Below are positions 8,395-16,242 of a stretch of DNA of 36,040 bases, piece by piece (position 1 is the first letter of the stretch; each line of letters begins with the position of its first letter). Below the pieces are notes generated by a model. The model searched no databases. It was given only the letters and a program-made list of their open reading frames with translations, and was not told the DNA's origin. Origin of the DNA: an uncultured Granulosicoccaceae bacterium (GTDB taxonomy: Bacteria; Pseudomonadota; Gammaproteobacteria; Granulosicoccales; Granulosicoccaceae); contig CAKZUP010000107.1 in assembly GCA_937922945.1 (NCBI GenBank), positions 1 to 36,040 on the forward strand. Reading direction: 5' to 3'. A program made the translations under genes and the position numbers.

Positions 8395-8997
8395 TTACGG
8401 CCCTGATAGGTTAAAGGTCAGCGGCGCTGTTTCTTCGTTTGTGCCTGAATCGCTACTTCCATTCGCAGCCGACGCCAGCGCGCCAACGATAAGCACGCCT
8501 GCGGCAACATGCCACCAACGCAACGAGCTTGTGGCGGTTTGTGATGGTGCTGCGGGTGTTGCGTTTGTCGCTAACGATAAAGCGTTGTTGGCGGTTAAAA
8601 CACGCGTGTATGGGTCGAACGCAAATCCTTCGACAGTTCGGTTGCCTGCTTCGTCTCGTGCCTGAACGTAATACTCAATGGCTCTTAGATCTTCAGGTGT
8701 TGTATCCAGCGACGCGGTGTAGTACGAGGTGCTGCCAATCGGTGTCATTACTATGGGTGTAAAGGCTTGCTGACCGGATCTTCTGTAGTAGAGCAGCACA
8801 TCTCTCAGTATCCGATCGTCGACAACCTGAGCAGTGAACACCTGCGAATTGTCTGCCTGCGCCTCTGCCACGGCATCCAGCTCAATCAGCGGGGAGCGTG
8901 TATCAGGTGAACTTTGCGCATGCAATAAGGTCGCAAAAGGTAACTGTAGCGCTACTGCGAAGAATAAAGAAACGAGTAATTTGTTAAGTCCATTCAT
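8395..8997 (-). CDS. Exported single-pass membrane protein with Ig-like domain
   Basis: The frame is open from 9057, but an ATG at 8997 begins a clean signal peptide (MNGLNKLLVSLFFAVAL, predicted cleavage after HAQ), giving 200 residues. The middle part (VFTAQVVDDRILRDVLLYYR through YYVQARDEAGN) reads as an Ig/fibronectin-like beta sandwich of the kind found in extracellular proteins. A second hydrophobic stretch, WWHVAAGVLIVGALASA, lies near the C-terminus, followed by a short Ser/Gly/Asn-rich tail. Two bases separate it from the downstream lipoprotein gene, so the two are almost surely co-expressed. I recognise no named family. It may anchor or present the lipoprotein; that is inference from operon structure. 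Confidence 0.7.
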   Translation of the reverse strand: MNGLNKLLVSLFFAVALQLPFATLLHAQSSPDTRSPLIELDAVAEAQADNSQVFTAQVVDDRILRDVLLYYRRSGQQAFTPIVMTPIGSTSYYTASLDTTPEDLRAIEYYVQARDEAGNRTVEGFAFDPYTRVLTANNALSLATNATPAAPSQTATSSLRWWHVAAGVLIVGALASAANGSSDSGTNEETAPLTFNLSGP

Positions 8998-9126
8998 GTT
9001 GCCGGACAACCTGAAGTGCAAAAAAGTTTGTGCGTCATTATCATGTAAGCTTCGCACTCTTGCCGTGAACGGTGCAACGTATCACCCATACCATTTAGTT
9101 ATGTTCGTCGAAAAAGCCTGAAAACA

Positions 9127-10848
9127 TTGAAACGTCAAGCATTTGTTACTCTATTTGTCCTACTTCTCATTTTGGGCGGTGTGAGAACGGTTAGCCCTCT
9201 GGCTTTTATCAATGGCCAGATACATTCAATGAATGCGGAAAACCATATTCTGCAAGCGATGGTCGTTTCAAATGGGCGCATTCAGGCAATAGGGACTAAC
9301 CAGGAAATCAACGCAGCTATCAATCCTGCTACCCGAGTGATTGATTTGAAAGGGCTTAGTGTTGTGCCCGGGTTTATCGATGCACACAGTCACTTTCCGG
9401 CATCTGGTATTCGCCAAGTGAGTGTGGATTTATCTCCGCCTCCCATAGGAACAACCCGCACGCTGGAACAGCTACTTTCTAAAGTAAAGCGTGCAGCAAG
9501 TGAACAAAGTCGCGAGCAGTGGATACTCGGTTACAACTACGACAACACCTCACTTAAAGCGGGTGCGCATCCAACCCGCGAGCAGTTGGATGCCATCGTG
9601 CCCGATCAGCCTGTGTACCTTTGGCACAGTTCAGGTCACATGGGGGTTGCAAACTCTCGTGCGCTGGAGGCCTTGTCAATCGATGAAAACAGTGTGGCGC
9701 CCGATGGAGGGGTTTATGGCTATGACTTGCGTACCGGAAAACTCAATGGCTTGCTGCAGGAAAAAGCAGCACCTTCTTTGTCGCGCATAATAAAGCAGTA
9801 TTCCTTCAAGCAACAATTGCAGATACTAACGTATGCGCGTGAAGAATATCTTGCCGCTGGCATCACGACGGTACAAAACGGCTATGCAGGAAGAGCGCAA
9901 ATAGGGTTACTGCGTGCAGCTCAATGGCTGGGCTTACTCAACCAACGGGTTGTTGTGTGGCCGTCGCATGAAAAACAAGCCGTCACAACAGAACTGCCGA
10001 CGTCCCTTGGTAGGAATTCAATGTTCCACGTGGGTGCAGTAAAGATTCTGGTTGATGGCAGTCCGCAGGGGATGACCGCTTTTTTAAGTGAGCCTTACTA
10101 CTCAACCAGACTGACCAATGAGTTTGCAACCAATGCCTATCCTGATGATTATCGTGGCTATGCACACCTGACTCAAACAAAATTGAACGCTGTGGTGTCT
10201 GATTACCATCGTCGTGGACATCAGTTGGCCTTACACGGCAATGGCGATGAAGCCATTGAACAAATCTTAATGGCGGTGGAATTGGCGCAATTAAAATTTC
10301 CGCGCCCGGATGCACGTCACATTCTTGTTCACGCACAAACCATTCGCGAGGATCAGATAGCCCGATTAAAACGACTCAGCGTGACCCCGAGTTTTTTTAA
10401 TTCGCACACTTACTACTGGGGAGATTGGCACCGCCAACGCACTCTCGGGCCGGAACGTGCGGCTAATATAAGCCCGGCAAAATGGGCGCAACAGGGCAAT
10501 CTTCGATTCACTTTGCACGCCGATACCCCGGTTACGCCCATTGACCCAATGCAGCTGCTTTGGAGTGCCACCAAGCGCTTAACGCAATCGGGTGTGGTGT
10601 TGGGTGGTCATCAGCGTATCGACATTTCCAGTGCGTTACGCGCGATAACAATCGATGCGGCCTGGCAAAATCATCTGGATAAAAACCTCGGCTCGCTTGA
10701 AGTCGGCAAATTCGCCGATTTTGTCGTTTTGTCTGATAACCCGGTAACAGCTGATGATGAACGCCAGATTAACGTGTTAGCCACCTATATTGGTGGTGCG
10801 AAGCGTTATGAGCGTAAATCTACGCAGTCGAGCACGGTAGCCCGTTAG
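9127..10848 (+). CDS. Exported or membrane-anchored amidohydrolase, YtcJ-like (Amidohydro_3)
   Basis: This 573-residue protein starts at TTG 9127, because the hydrophobic segment that follows (FVTLFVLLLILGGV) is a natural signal peptide or anchor and no later start would retain it. Family motifs follow in order: the metal-binding PGFIDAHSHF (His87, His89), HSSGHMGVANSRALE, the VKILVDGSPQGMTAFL strand, ALHGNGDEAIEQIL, HAQTIREDQI, and LHADTPVTPIDPMQLLW near the end, with a final beta domain (GSLEVGKFADFVVLSDNP). This is the order of YtcJ/NfdA-type metal-dependent hydrolases, which cleave amide or similar bonds; the substrate cannot be read from sequence. It stands alone upstream of the carnitine operon on the same strand, with an 87-bp gap. 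Confidence 0.88.
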   Translation: MKRQAFVTLFVLLLILGGVRTVSPLAFINGQIHSMNAENHILQAMVVSNGRIQAIGTNQEINAAINPATRVIDLKGLSVVPGFIDAHSHFPASGIRQVSVDLSPPPIGTTRTLEQLLSKVKRAASEQSREQWILGYNYDNTSLKAGAHPTREQLDAIVPDQPVYLWHSSGHMGVANSRALEALSIDENSVAPDGGVYGYDLRTGKLNGLLQEKAAPSLSRIIKQYSFKQQLQILTYAREEYLAAGITTVQNGYAGRAQIGLLRAAQWLGLLNQRVVVWPSHEKQAVTTELPTSLGRNSMFHVGAVKILVDGSPQGMTAFLSEPYYSTRLTNEFATNAYPDDYRGYAHLTQTKLNAVVSDYHRRGHQLALHGNGDEAIEQILMAVELAQLKFPRPDARHILVHAQTIREDQIARLKRLSVTPSFFNSHTYYWGDWHRQRTLGPERAANISPAKWAQQGNLRFTLHADTPVTPIDPMQLLWSATKRLTQSGVVLGGHQRIDISSALRAITIDAAWQNHLDKNLGSLEVGKFADFVVLSDNPVTADDERQINVLATYIGGAKRYERKSTQSSTVAR

Positions 10849-10935
10849 CGACTAAAAACGTCGCGAAAACAATGGTGTGCTGGACTCTGAAAGTGTTATG
10901 TTCTCCGCTCAGATTAAGTAAGCCGAGCGTTTCCC

Positions 10936-11847
10936 ATGCCGTTGACTATGAACCGTGATGTATTTATTACCTGTGCTGTAACCGGATCCGGTGGAACGCA
11001 GGATAAATCTCAGCATGTCCCCAGAAGTCCCAAACAAATAGCAGATAGTGCAATCGATGCTGCGCGCGCCGGCGCCGCTGTGGTGCATTGTCATGTTCGC
11101 GACCCTGAAACAGGCGTAGCGTCGCGAGAGCTTTCTTTTTATCGAGAGGTTACCGATCGAATCCGATCATCCGACGTTGATTGTGTATTGAATTTAACCG
11201 CAGGGATGGGAGGTGATTTGGTTCTGGGTAGCACCGATCAACCTTTACCAGTGAATGCTGATTCAACCGACATGGTAGGCGCGACCGAGCGTCTTGCACA
11301 TGTGAAGGAATGTTTGCCGGAAATTTGTACACTCGACTGCGGCACCATGAACTTTGCCGAAGCAGACTACGTCATGGTTAATACACCGGGCATGTTGCGT
11401 GAAATGGCTGCGCAAATTAAAGCTCTGGGTGTTCGCGCAGAAATTGAAGCATTCGATACCGGGCACCTTTGGTTCGCCAAACAACTGGTTGAAGAAGGTT
11501 TAATTGATGATCCTGTGCTTGTTCAGCTGTGCATGGGTATTCCATGGGGTGCACCAGATGATTTGCACACATTGTTAGCGATGGTAAACGCGGTGCCAGA
11601 GAGCTGGACGTTCTCGGCATTCTCCATTGGCCGTAATGAAATGCCTTTAGCTGCAGCATCGATACTCGCAGGTGGCAATGTACGTGTTGGCCTTGAAGAC
11701 AATCTGTATCTTGATCGTGGCGTACTGGCGACGAACGCACAATTGGTGGAACGCGCCGCCAGCATCGTCACCAATATGGGGGCGCGGGTTATTGGTCCGG
11801 ATGACGTTCGGAAGAAACTACAGCTAACCAAGCGAGCACCTGTATGA
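10936..11847 (+). CDS. Beta-keto acid cleavage enzyme (DUF849), probable 3-dehydrocarnitine cleavage
   Basis: The 303-residue protein has the DUF849/BKACE pattern: ITCAVTGSGG at the N-terminus, the metal-binding AAVVHCHVRD (His51, His53), LNLTAGMGGD, EIEAFDTGHL, and the C-terminal GGNVRVGLEDNLY carrying a probable third metal ligand, Glu254. BKACE enzymes split a beta-keto acid using acetyl-CoA, releasing acetoacetate and a new CoA ester. The next gene encodes L-carnitine dehydrogenase, whose product 3-dehydrocarnitine is a beta-keto acid, so cleavage to acetoacetate and betainyl-CoA is the likely reaction. The stop codon overlaps the next start (ATGA at 11844). It heads the operon; an alternative ATG lies at codon 5. 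The substrate is inferred from context, the family from sequence. Confidence 0.9.
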   Translation: MPLTMNRDVFITCAVTGSGGTQDKSQHVPRSPKQIADSAIDAARAGAAVVHCHVRDPETGVASRELSFYREVTDRIRSSDVDCVLNLTAGMGGDLVLGSTDQPLPVNADSTDMVGATERLAHVKECLPEICTLDCGTMNFAEADYVMVNTPGMLREMAAQIKALGVRAEIEAFDTGHLWFAKQLVEEGLIDDPVLVQLCMGIPWGAPDDLHTLLAMVNAVPESWTFSAFSIGRNEMPLAAASILAGGNVRVGLEDNLYLDRGVLATNAQLVERAASIVTNMGARVIGPDDVRKKLQLTKRAPV

Positions 11848-12860
11848 GTACGCACTCGACTGTAGCCGCCATCATAGGTGGTGGTGTTATTGGTGGTGGT
11901 TGGGCCGCGCGTTTTCTGCTCCATGGCTGGCGCGTACAGGTTTTTGATAGTGATCCTCGGGCAGAGGAAAAAATTCGTGCTGTGTTGGATAACGCTCGCG
12001 CATCACTGCCCAAGCTTACGTCGGGCGCCATGCCTGTCGAGGGTGAGCTTGTTATGACCAACAGCGTGGCAGCGTGTGTTGATGGTGCGAGCTGGATTCA
12101 GGAAAGCGTGCCTGAGCGGCTGGACATCAAACAAACCGTTTATCAGGAAATTGAAGCAGCATGTGGTGATGATGCGTTAATTGGCAGTTCAACCTCAGGA
12201 TTCATGCCCAGTGAACTGAAAAGCGGTCTACAAAAACCACATCGTTTTTTTGTCGCGCACCCGTTTAACCCAGTTTATCTATTGCCCTTGGTTGAACTGG
12301 TGCCCGGTGATGATTTCAGTCCGGCAGAACTGCAAAGAGCACAAAGCGTGCTGGAATCCATCGGTATGAAACCACTGCACGTTAGAGCGGAAATGCCTGC
12401 CCATATTGCCGATCGATTTCTGGAAGCGGTGTGGCGCGAAGCGCTATGGATGATTGATGAAGGCAGTGCGACAACGCAGGAAATAGACGACGCCATTCGT
12501 TATGGTTTTGGTTTGCGCTGGGCTCAAATGGGGTTGTTTGAAACGTATCGTATTGCCGGTGGCGAGGCTGGCATGAAGCACTTCATCGCTCAGTTTGGCC
12601 CTTGCCTGTCCTGGCCATGGACAAAGCTTATGGATGTGCCGGAATTAACCGATGAGCTTGTCGAGAAAATCGCCGCGCAATCCGATGAGCAATCTGGCAT
12701 GCACACGATTCGAGAGCTGGAGCGGATACGTGACAACAATCTGGTAGACATGTTAGTGGCTCAGAAAAAACGCGATTGGGGAGCAGGCGCATTGCTTAAT
12801 GAACACGATCAAAGACTTGCTGCGCACCAATCAGCTGATGTGGACAACGCGACATCATGA
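11844..12860 (+). CDS. lcdH: L-carnitine dehydrogenase
   Basis: This 338-residue NAD-dependent 3-hydroxyacyl-CoA-dehydrogenase-fold enzyme oxidises L-carnitine to 3-dehydrocarnitine. It has the Rossmann loop IGGGVIGGGW near residues 11-20, the catalytic HPFNP motif (His139), and QESVPERLDIK. The segment IAGGEAGMKHFIAQFGPCL followed by WPWTKLMDVPELT is a close match to my recollection of characterised Pseudomonas carnitine dehydrogenases. The length is a little above their ~320 residues because of an extended C-terminus. It overlaps both neighbours by ATGA, indicating tight translational coupling with the keto-acid cleavage enzyme and the acyl-CoA dehydrogenase. Confidence 0.93.
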   Translation: MSTHSTVAAIIGGGVIGGGWAARFLLHGWRVQVFDSDPRAEEKIRAVLDNARASLPKLTSGAMPVEGELVMTNSVAACVDGASWIQESVPERLDIKQTVYQEIEAACGDDALIGSSTSGFMPSELKSGLQKPHRFFVAHPFNPVYLLPLVELVPGDDFSPAELQRAQSVLESIGMKPLHVRAEMPAHIADRFLEAVWREALWMIDEGSATTQEIDDAIRYGFGLRWAQMGLFETYRIAGGEAGMKHFIAQFGPCLSWPWTKLMDVPELTDELVEKIAAQSDEQSGMHTIRELERIRDNNLVDMLVAQKKRDWGAGALLNEHDQRLAAHQSADVDNATS

Positions 12861-14017
12861 ATTTTTCATTAAGTGAAGAACAACAGCTCATCGTTGACAC
12901 CGTTCGTCAGTTTGTCGAACAGGAAATTTACCCCCATGAAGATGAGGTTGAGCGAACAGGGGAGGTCGCTGAGCCTGTCTCCAGCGCTATAAAGCAAAAA
13001 TGCATGGACGCCGGTTTCTATGCTGCCAACTTGCCTGAAGAGGTGGGCGGAGGCGGTTTAAACCAGCTTGATTTCACTTTGCTCGAACGTGAGTTGGGCA
13101 GAGGCTCAATGGCATTAACGCACTTCTTTGGTCGACCGTCCGGCATTCTAATGGCATGTAACGAAGAACAAAAAGCACGCTACTTACTGCCTGCCATAAA
13201 GGGCGAGCGTCATGATGCCTTGGCGATGACAGAGCCTAATGCGGGCTCAGATGTTCGTGGTATGCAGTGTCAGGCAAAGCAGGATGGTGACGACTGGGTT
13301 GTTAACGGTACAAAACATTTTATATCGCACGCAAACGTGGCGGATTTTGTCATCGTGTTTATTGCAACTGGCTCTGAACAAACCAACCGTGGCGAGAAAA
13401 AGCTCATTAGCTGTTTTCTGGTTGATCGGGATACGCCCGGATTTGACATCCTGCCAGGCTATGAGTCGGTGTCTCACCGTGGTTATAAAAACTGTATTCT
13501 TTCGTTTAAAGATTGTCGATTGCCATCTGCGCAAATTCTCGGAGAAGTCCATAAAGGTTTCGATATTGCCAACGAATGGCTGTATGGCACACGGCTCACC
13601 GTGGCCGCAAATTGTGTAGGGCGGGCGCGTCGGGTATTCGAAATGACGCTTCCTTATGCCGCTGAGCGAGAACAGTTTGGACAGCCTATTGGAAAGTTTC
13701 AGGGAGTCTCATTTCAGTTGGCTGATTTAATTACTCAAATTGATGCGGCTGACTGGCTAACATTAAGTGCGGCAGATCGTCTCGATAAAGGTTTACCAGC
13801 TAATCGTGAGATTGCATCGGCAAAACTGTATGCATCAGAAACGCTGGCAAAAGTCACCGACACGGCCATTCAAATTTATGGTGGGATGGGGTTAATGTCA
13901 GACTTACCGCTTGAGCGATTCTGGCGAGATGCACGCGTGGAAAGAATCTGGGATGGAACCTCGGAGATACAGCGCCATATCATCAGTCGTGAACTTCTGC
14001 GTCCGCTGGGCGCATAA
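12857..14017 (+). CDS. Acyl-CoA dehydrogenase, candidate gamma-butyrobetainyl-CoA dehydrogenase
   Basis: A complete 386-residue FAD-dependent acyl-CoA dehydrogenase: N-terminal helical domain, the FAD/substrate signature MTEPNAGSDVRGM, middle beta domain, and the C-terminal IYGGMGLMSDLPLERFWRD block. The position that carries the catalytic base Glu in MCAD/SCAD (the E of YEGT) is Asp366 here, in RIWDGTSEIQ. The family removes two hydrogens from carbons 2 and 3 of an acyl-CoA. Because carnitine dehydrogenase lies upstream and CaiD downstream, the likely substrate is gamma-butyrobetainyl-CoA, giving crotonobetainyl-CoA, the role of CaiA in enterobacteria. The start overlaps the previous stop (ATGA at 12857). 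A different short or branched acyl-CoA substrate cannot be excluded. Confidence 0.88.
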   Translation: MNFSLSEEQQLIVDTVRQFVEQEIYPHEDEVERTGEVAEPVSSAIKQKCMDAGFYAANLPEEVGGGGLNQLDFTLLERELGRGSMALTHFFGRPSGILMACNEEQKARYLLPAIKGERHDALAMTEPNAGSDVRGMQCQAKQDGDDWVVNGTKHFISHANVADFVIVFIATGSEQTNRGEKKLISCFLVDRDTPGFDILPGYESVSHRGYKNCILSFKDCRLPSAQILGEVHKGFDIANEWLYGTRLTVAANCVGRARRVFEMTLPYAAEREQFGQPIGKFQGVSFQLADLITQIDAADWLTLSAADRLDKGLPANREIASAKLYASETLAKVTDTAIQIYGGMGLMSDLPLERFWRDARVERIWDGTSEIQRHIISRELLRPLGA

Positions 14018-14032
14018 GCAAACGCGCTGAGC

Positions 14033-14072
14033 CAACAGCGTTGCAGACATGACAACAGCGTCGCAGACATGA
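14033..14072 (+). repeat. Tandem 20-bp duplication spanning the acyl-CoA synthetase start
   Basis: Two adjacent copies (14033-14052 and 14053-14072) of CAACAGCGTTGCAGACATGA differ at one base (T to C at the tenth position). The second copy contains the start codon of the downstream gene (14069-14071), and the first contains another ATG at 14049. Confidence 0.9.
14049..14072 (+). CDS. Possible seven-codon upstream ORF overlapping the next start
   Basis: The ATG in the first copy of the 20-bp duplication opens a frame of seven codons (MTTASQT) that ends in TGA at 14070-14072, overlapping the ATG of the acyl-CoA synthetase as ATGA. All other junctions in the first half of this operon are also ATGA overlaps. 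It may couple translation, or it may simply be a by-product of the duplication; no ribosome binding site is obvious. Confidence 0.3.
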   Translation: MTTASQT

Positions 14073-16165
14073 AAAGTAGAATAGAGCGTCTGATCAGGCC
14101 CAATAGCATCGCTGTGTTCGGTGGCAGCTGGGCTCACAGCGTTATAGAACAATGCCAAAAAATGGGTTATACCGGTAAACTCTGGCCGGTGCATCCCAAT
14201 CATACTGTGGTTGCAGGCTTGCCTTGTTATTCATCCATTGATGCATTGCCCGACGCACCGGATGCCAGCTTCCTTGGTGTCAATCGCGAGCTCACTATTG
14301 ATCTGGTTGCAGCACTTGCCAAGCGTGGTGCGGGCGGCGCTGTGTGTTTTGCCAGCGGCTTCAGTGAAGCAATCGAGGAGGATGCTAACGCGGCCGATCT
14401 CGAACAGGCACTGCTGCGGGCCGCGGGCGACATGCCTGTGCTCGGGCCTAACTGTTATGGTTTTATCAATTGCCTTGATCGTGCTTTACTCTGGCCAGAT
14501 CAGCATGGTGCGATTCCGGTAGGCAAGGGTGTTGCGATCGTCACGCAGTCTTCCAATATCGCCATTAATCTTACGATGCAAACGCGTGGTCTTCCGATAG
14601 CCTATGTTTTTACGGCCGGGAACCAAGCCAGCGTCACCTTGGCACAACTCGCGCTCACAGCGTTGGAAGATGATCGCGTGAGCGCACTCGGTTTACATAT
14701 TGAAGGCTTTTCAAACATTCGGGATTTTGAAAATCTGGCAGTGCGTGCCAAGGAGCTTGGCAAACCTATCGTTGCGTTAAAGGTCGGCAAGAGCGATGCT
14801 GCAAGGCAAGCTTTAAAATCGCACACCAGTTCCTTAGCAGGAAGTGATGCGTGTGCCAATTCTTTTCTTAAACGCTTGGGTATTGCTCGCGTGCATAGTC
14901 TCGCTGTTTTACTCGAAACGTTGAAATTGTTTCATGTCAGCGGGACGCTAGCCAACAAACAACTGCTGTCTATGAGCTGTTCAGGTGGCGAAGCCTGTTT
15001 AATGGGCGACGCTGCTTTGGAGGCAGGGCTTGAATGTCCCGAGCTGAGCGACAAACAGAGCACCGCGCTGCGCAACGCATTAGGTCCGCGTGTTGCGCTG
15101 GCGAATCCGCTGGATTATCACACGTACATTTGGAATGACCGGCAGGCAATGTACAACATGTTCACGGCAATGTTGCAGTCGGATGCAGCCATTGCTGTAC
15201 TGGTGCTCGATTTTCCACGCAGCGATCGCTGTACGTTTGATAGCTGGTTGGTCGCGATTGATGCGTTTAAAGATGCAGGTAAGCACTGGCATGGCCAACT
15301 TGCCGTGCTGTCAAGCTTGCCCGAGAACTTGCCTGAAACCATCGCATCAGAACTACTGAGTGCAGGCGTTGTTCCTTTTTGTGGTCTCGATGAGGCTGTG
15401 TTGGCGATATCTGCCGCAACACTGTCTGTGTTGGGTTCATCTTCTTTTGCGCCGGTTGTACTTCCAAGTGAACCGTGCAGTGTGGACGCAGCGCAGATAG
15501 TGTCATTAAATGAGGCGACAGCGAAGCAATGGCTTGCCTCCGCCAATGTAAAAACACCCAACGGCATTCTGATCAATGGAGCCGACGATGGAGCCGACGT
15601 ATCGCAGTGTTTGCCACTGCAGTGGCCTGTGGTGTTGAAGAGCACGGACAGTTTACATAAAACAGACTCTGGTGGCGTTGTGCTTGATATTGCAAACGTT
15701 GAACAACTGCATCAGGCTATTGCAGGCATGCGGTCTCAGCAACAGTACTTTGTCGAAGAGCAGGTTCAGCATGCCGTCTGCGAATTGCTGGTTGGGATAG
15801 TACGCGATCCTGTTCATGGTTTTCTGATGACCGTTGCTGCAGGCGGTATTCAAACTGAATTGTTGTTAGATTCAGCCAACGGGCTGCTACCGCTGAGTCG
15901 CATTGAAATACATCAATTACTCGGTCAGTTGCGGTGTTTTAAAATATTGAATGGTTATCGTGGTCGCCCTGGTTGTAACATGAGCGGCTTACTCGATACG
16001 CTGATGCTGATTCAAGCCGCTGCGATAGCTATCGCGGACGACTTGCATGAGCTGGAAATCAATCCGTTAGTTTGTACTGAAAGTGATACGATCGCAGTGG
16101 ACGCAATTTTGCGCATCGACCCTTTGTCTCAACTAAATTATGCCGGTTCGGCTCATACCGGTTAA
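14069..16165 (+). CDS. ADP-forming acyl-CoA synthetase (fused alpha-beta)
   Basis: This 698-residue protein is a single-chain NDP-forming acyl-CoA synthetase. The N-terminal CoA-binding Rossmann domain (SIAVFGGSWAHSV and GPNCYGFIN) is followed by succinyl-CoA-ligase-like domains carrying SHTSSLAGSD with the conserved His252, and then by a C-terminal ATP-grasp domain (about 490-690, with WPVVLKSTDSLHKTDSGGVV and LHELEINPLV). The family interconverts acid + CoA + ATP with acyl-CoA + ADP + phosphate through a phosphohistidine. In this operon it could activate gamma-butyrobetaine, crotonobetaine or carnitine, replacing the CaiC ligase or CaiB transferase of enterobacteria, or it could recover ATP from betainyl-CoA. 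The gap to the upstream gene is 51 bp and holds a 20-bp tandem duplication. Family assignment is firm, substrate is inference. Confidence 0.88.
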   Translation: MKSRIERLIRPNSIAVFGGSWAHSVIEQCQKMGYTGKLWPVHPNHTVVAGLPCYSSIDALPDAPDASFLGVNRELTIDLVAALAKRGAGGAVCFASGFSEAIEEDANAADLEQALLRAAGDMPVLGPNCYGFINCLDRALLWPDQHGAIPVGKGVAIVTQSSNIAINLTMQTRGLPIAYVFTAGNQASVTLAQLALTALEDDRVSALGLHIEGFSNIRDFENLAVRAKELGKPIVALKVGKSDAARQALKSHTSSLAGSDACANSFLKRLGIARVHSLAVLLETLKLFHVSGTLANKQLLSMSCSGGEACLMGDAALEAGLECPELSDKQSTALRNALGPRVALANPLDYHTYIWNDRQAMYNMFTAMLQSDAAIAVLVLDFPRSDRCTFDSWLVAIDAFKDAGKHWHGQLAVLSSLPENLPETIASELLSAGVVPFCGLDEAVLAISAATLSVLGSSSFAPVVLPSEPCSVDAAQIVSLNEATAKQWLASANVKTPNGILINGADDGADVSQCLPLQWPVVLKSTDSLHKTDSGGVVLDIANVEQLHQAIAGMRSQQQYFVEEQVQHAVCELLVGIVRDPVHGFLMTVAAGGIQTELLLDSANGLLPLSRIEIHQLLGQLRCFKILNGYRGRPGCNMSGLLDTLMLIQAAAIAIADDLHELEINPLVCTESDTIAVDAILRIDPLSQLNYAGSAHTG

Positions 16166-16188
16166 CCGTGCTGTTGCACCATCAACGT

Positions 16189-16222
16189 TAACTCACTCAT
16201 AAAGCTAACTCATTCATAAAGC
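16189..16222 (+). repeat. Tandem 17-bp duplication upstream of caiD
   Basis: Two adjacent copies (16189-16205 and 16206-16222) of TAACTCACTCATAAAGC, differing at one base, lie in the 77-bp gap between the acyl-CoA synthetase and caiD, 20 bases before the caiD start. No stem-loop or known operator is formed. Confidence 0.85.
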
Positions 16223-16242
16223 AAACGTAGTAGAAATCCATT

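Noticed and set aside
10843..10865. Possible terminator after the amidohydrolase (GCGAC/GTCGC)
   Set aside because: The stem is only five base pairs and no T run follows.
15118..15645. 175-codon open frame antisense to the acyl-CoA synthetase
   Set aside because: It lies wholly within a well-supported gene, has no domain-like pattern or ribosome binding site, and has the composition expected of a shadow frame.
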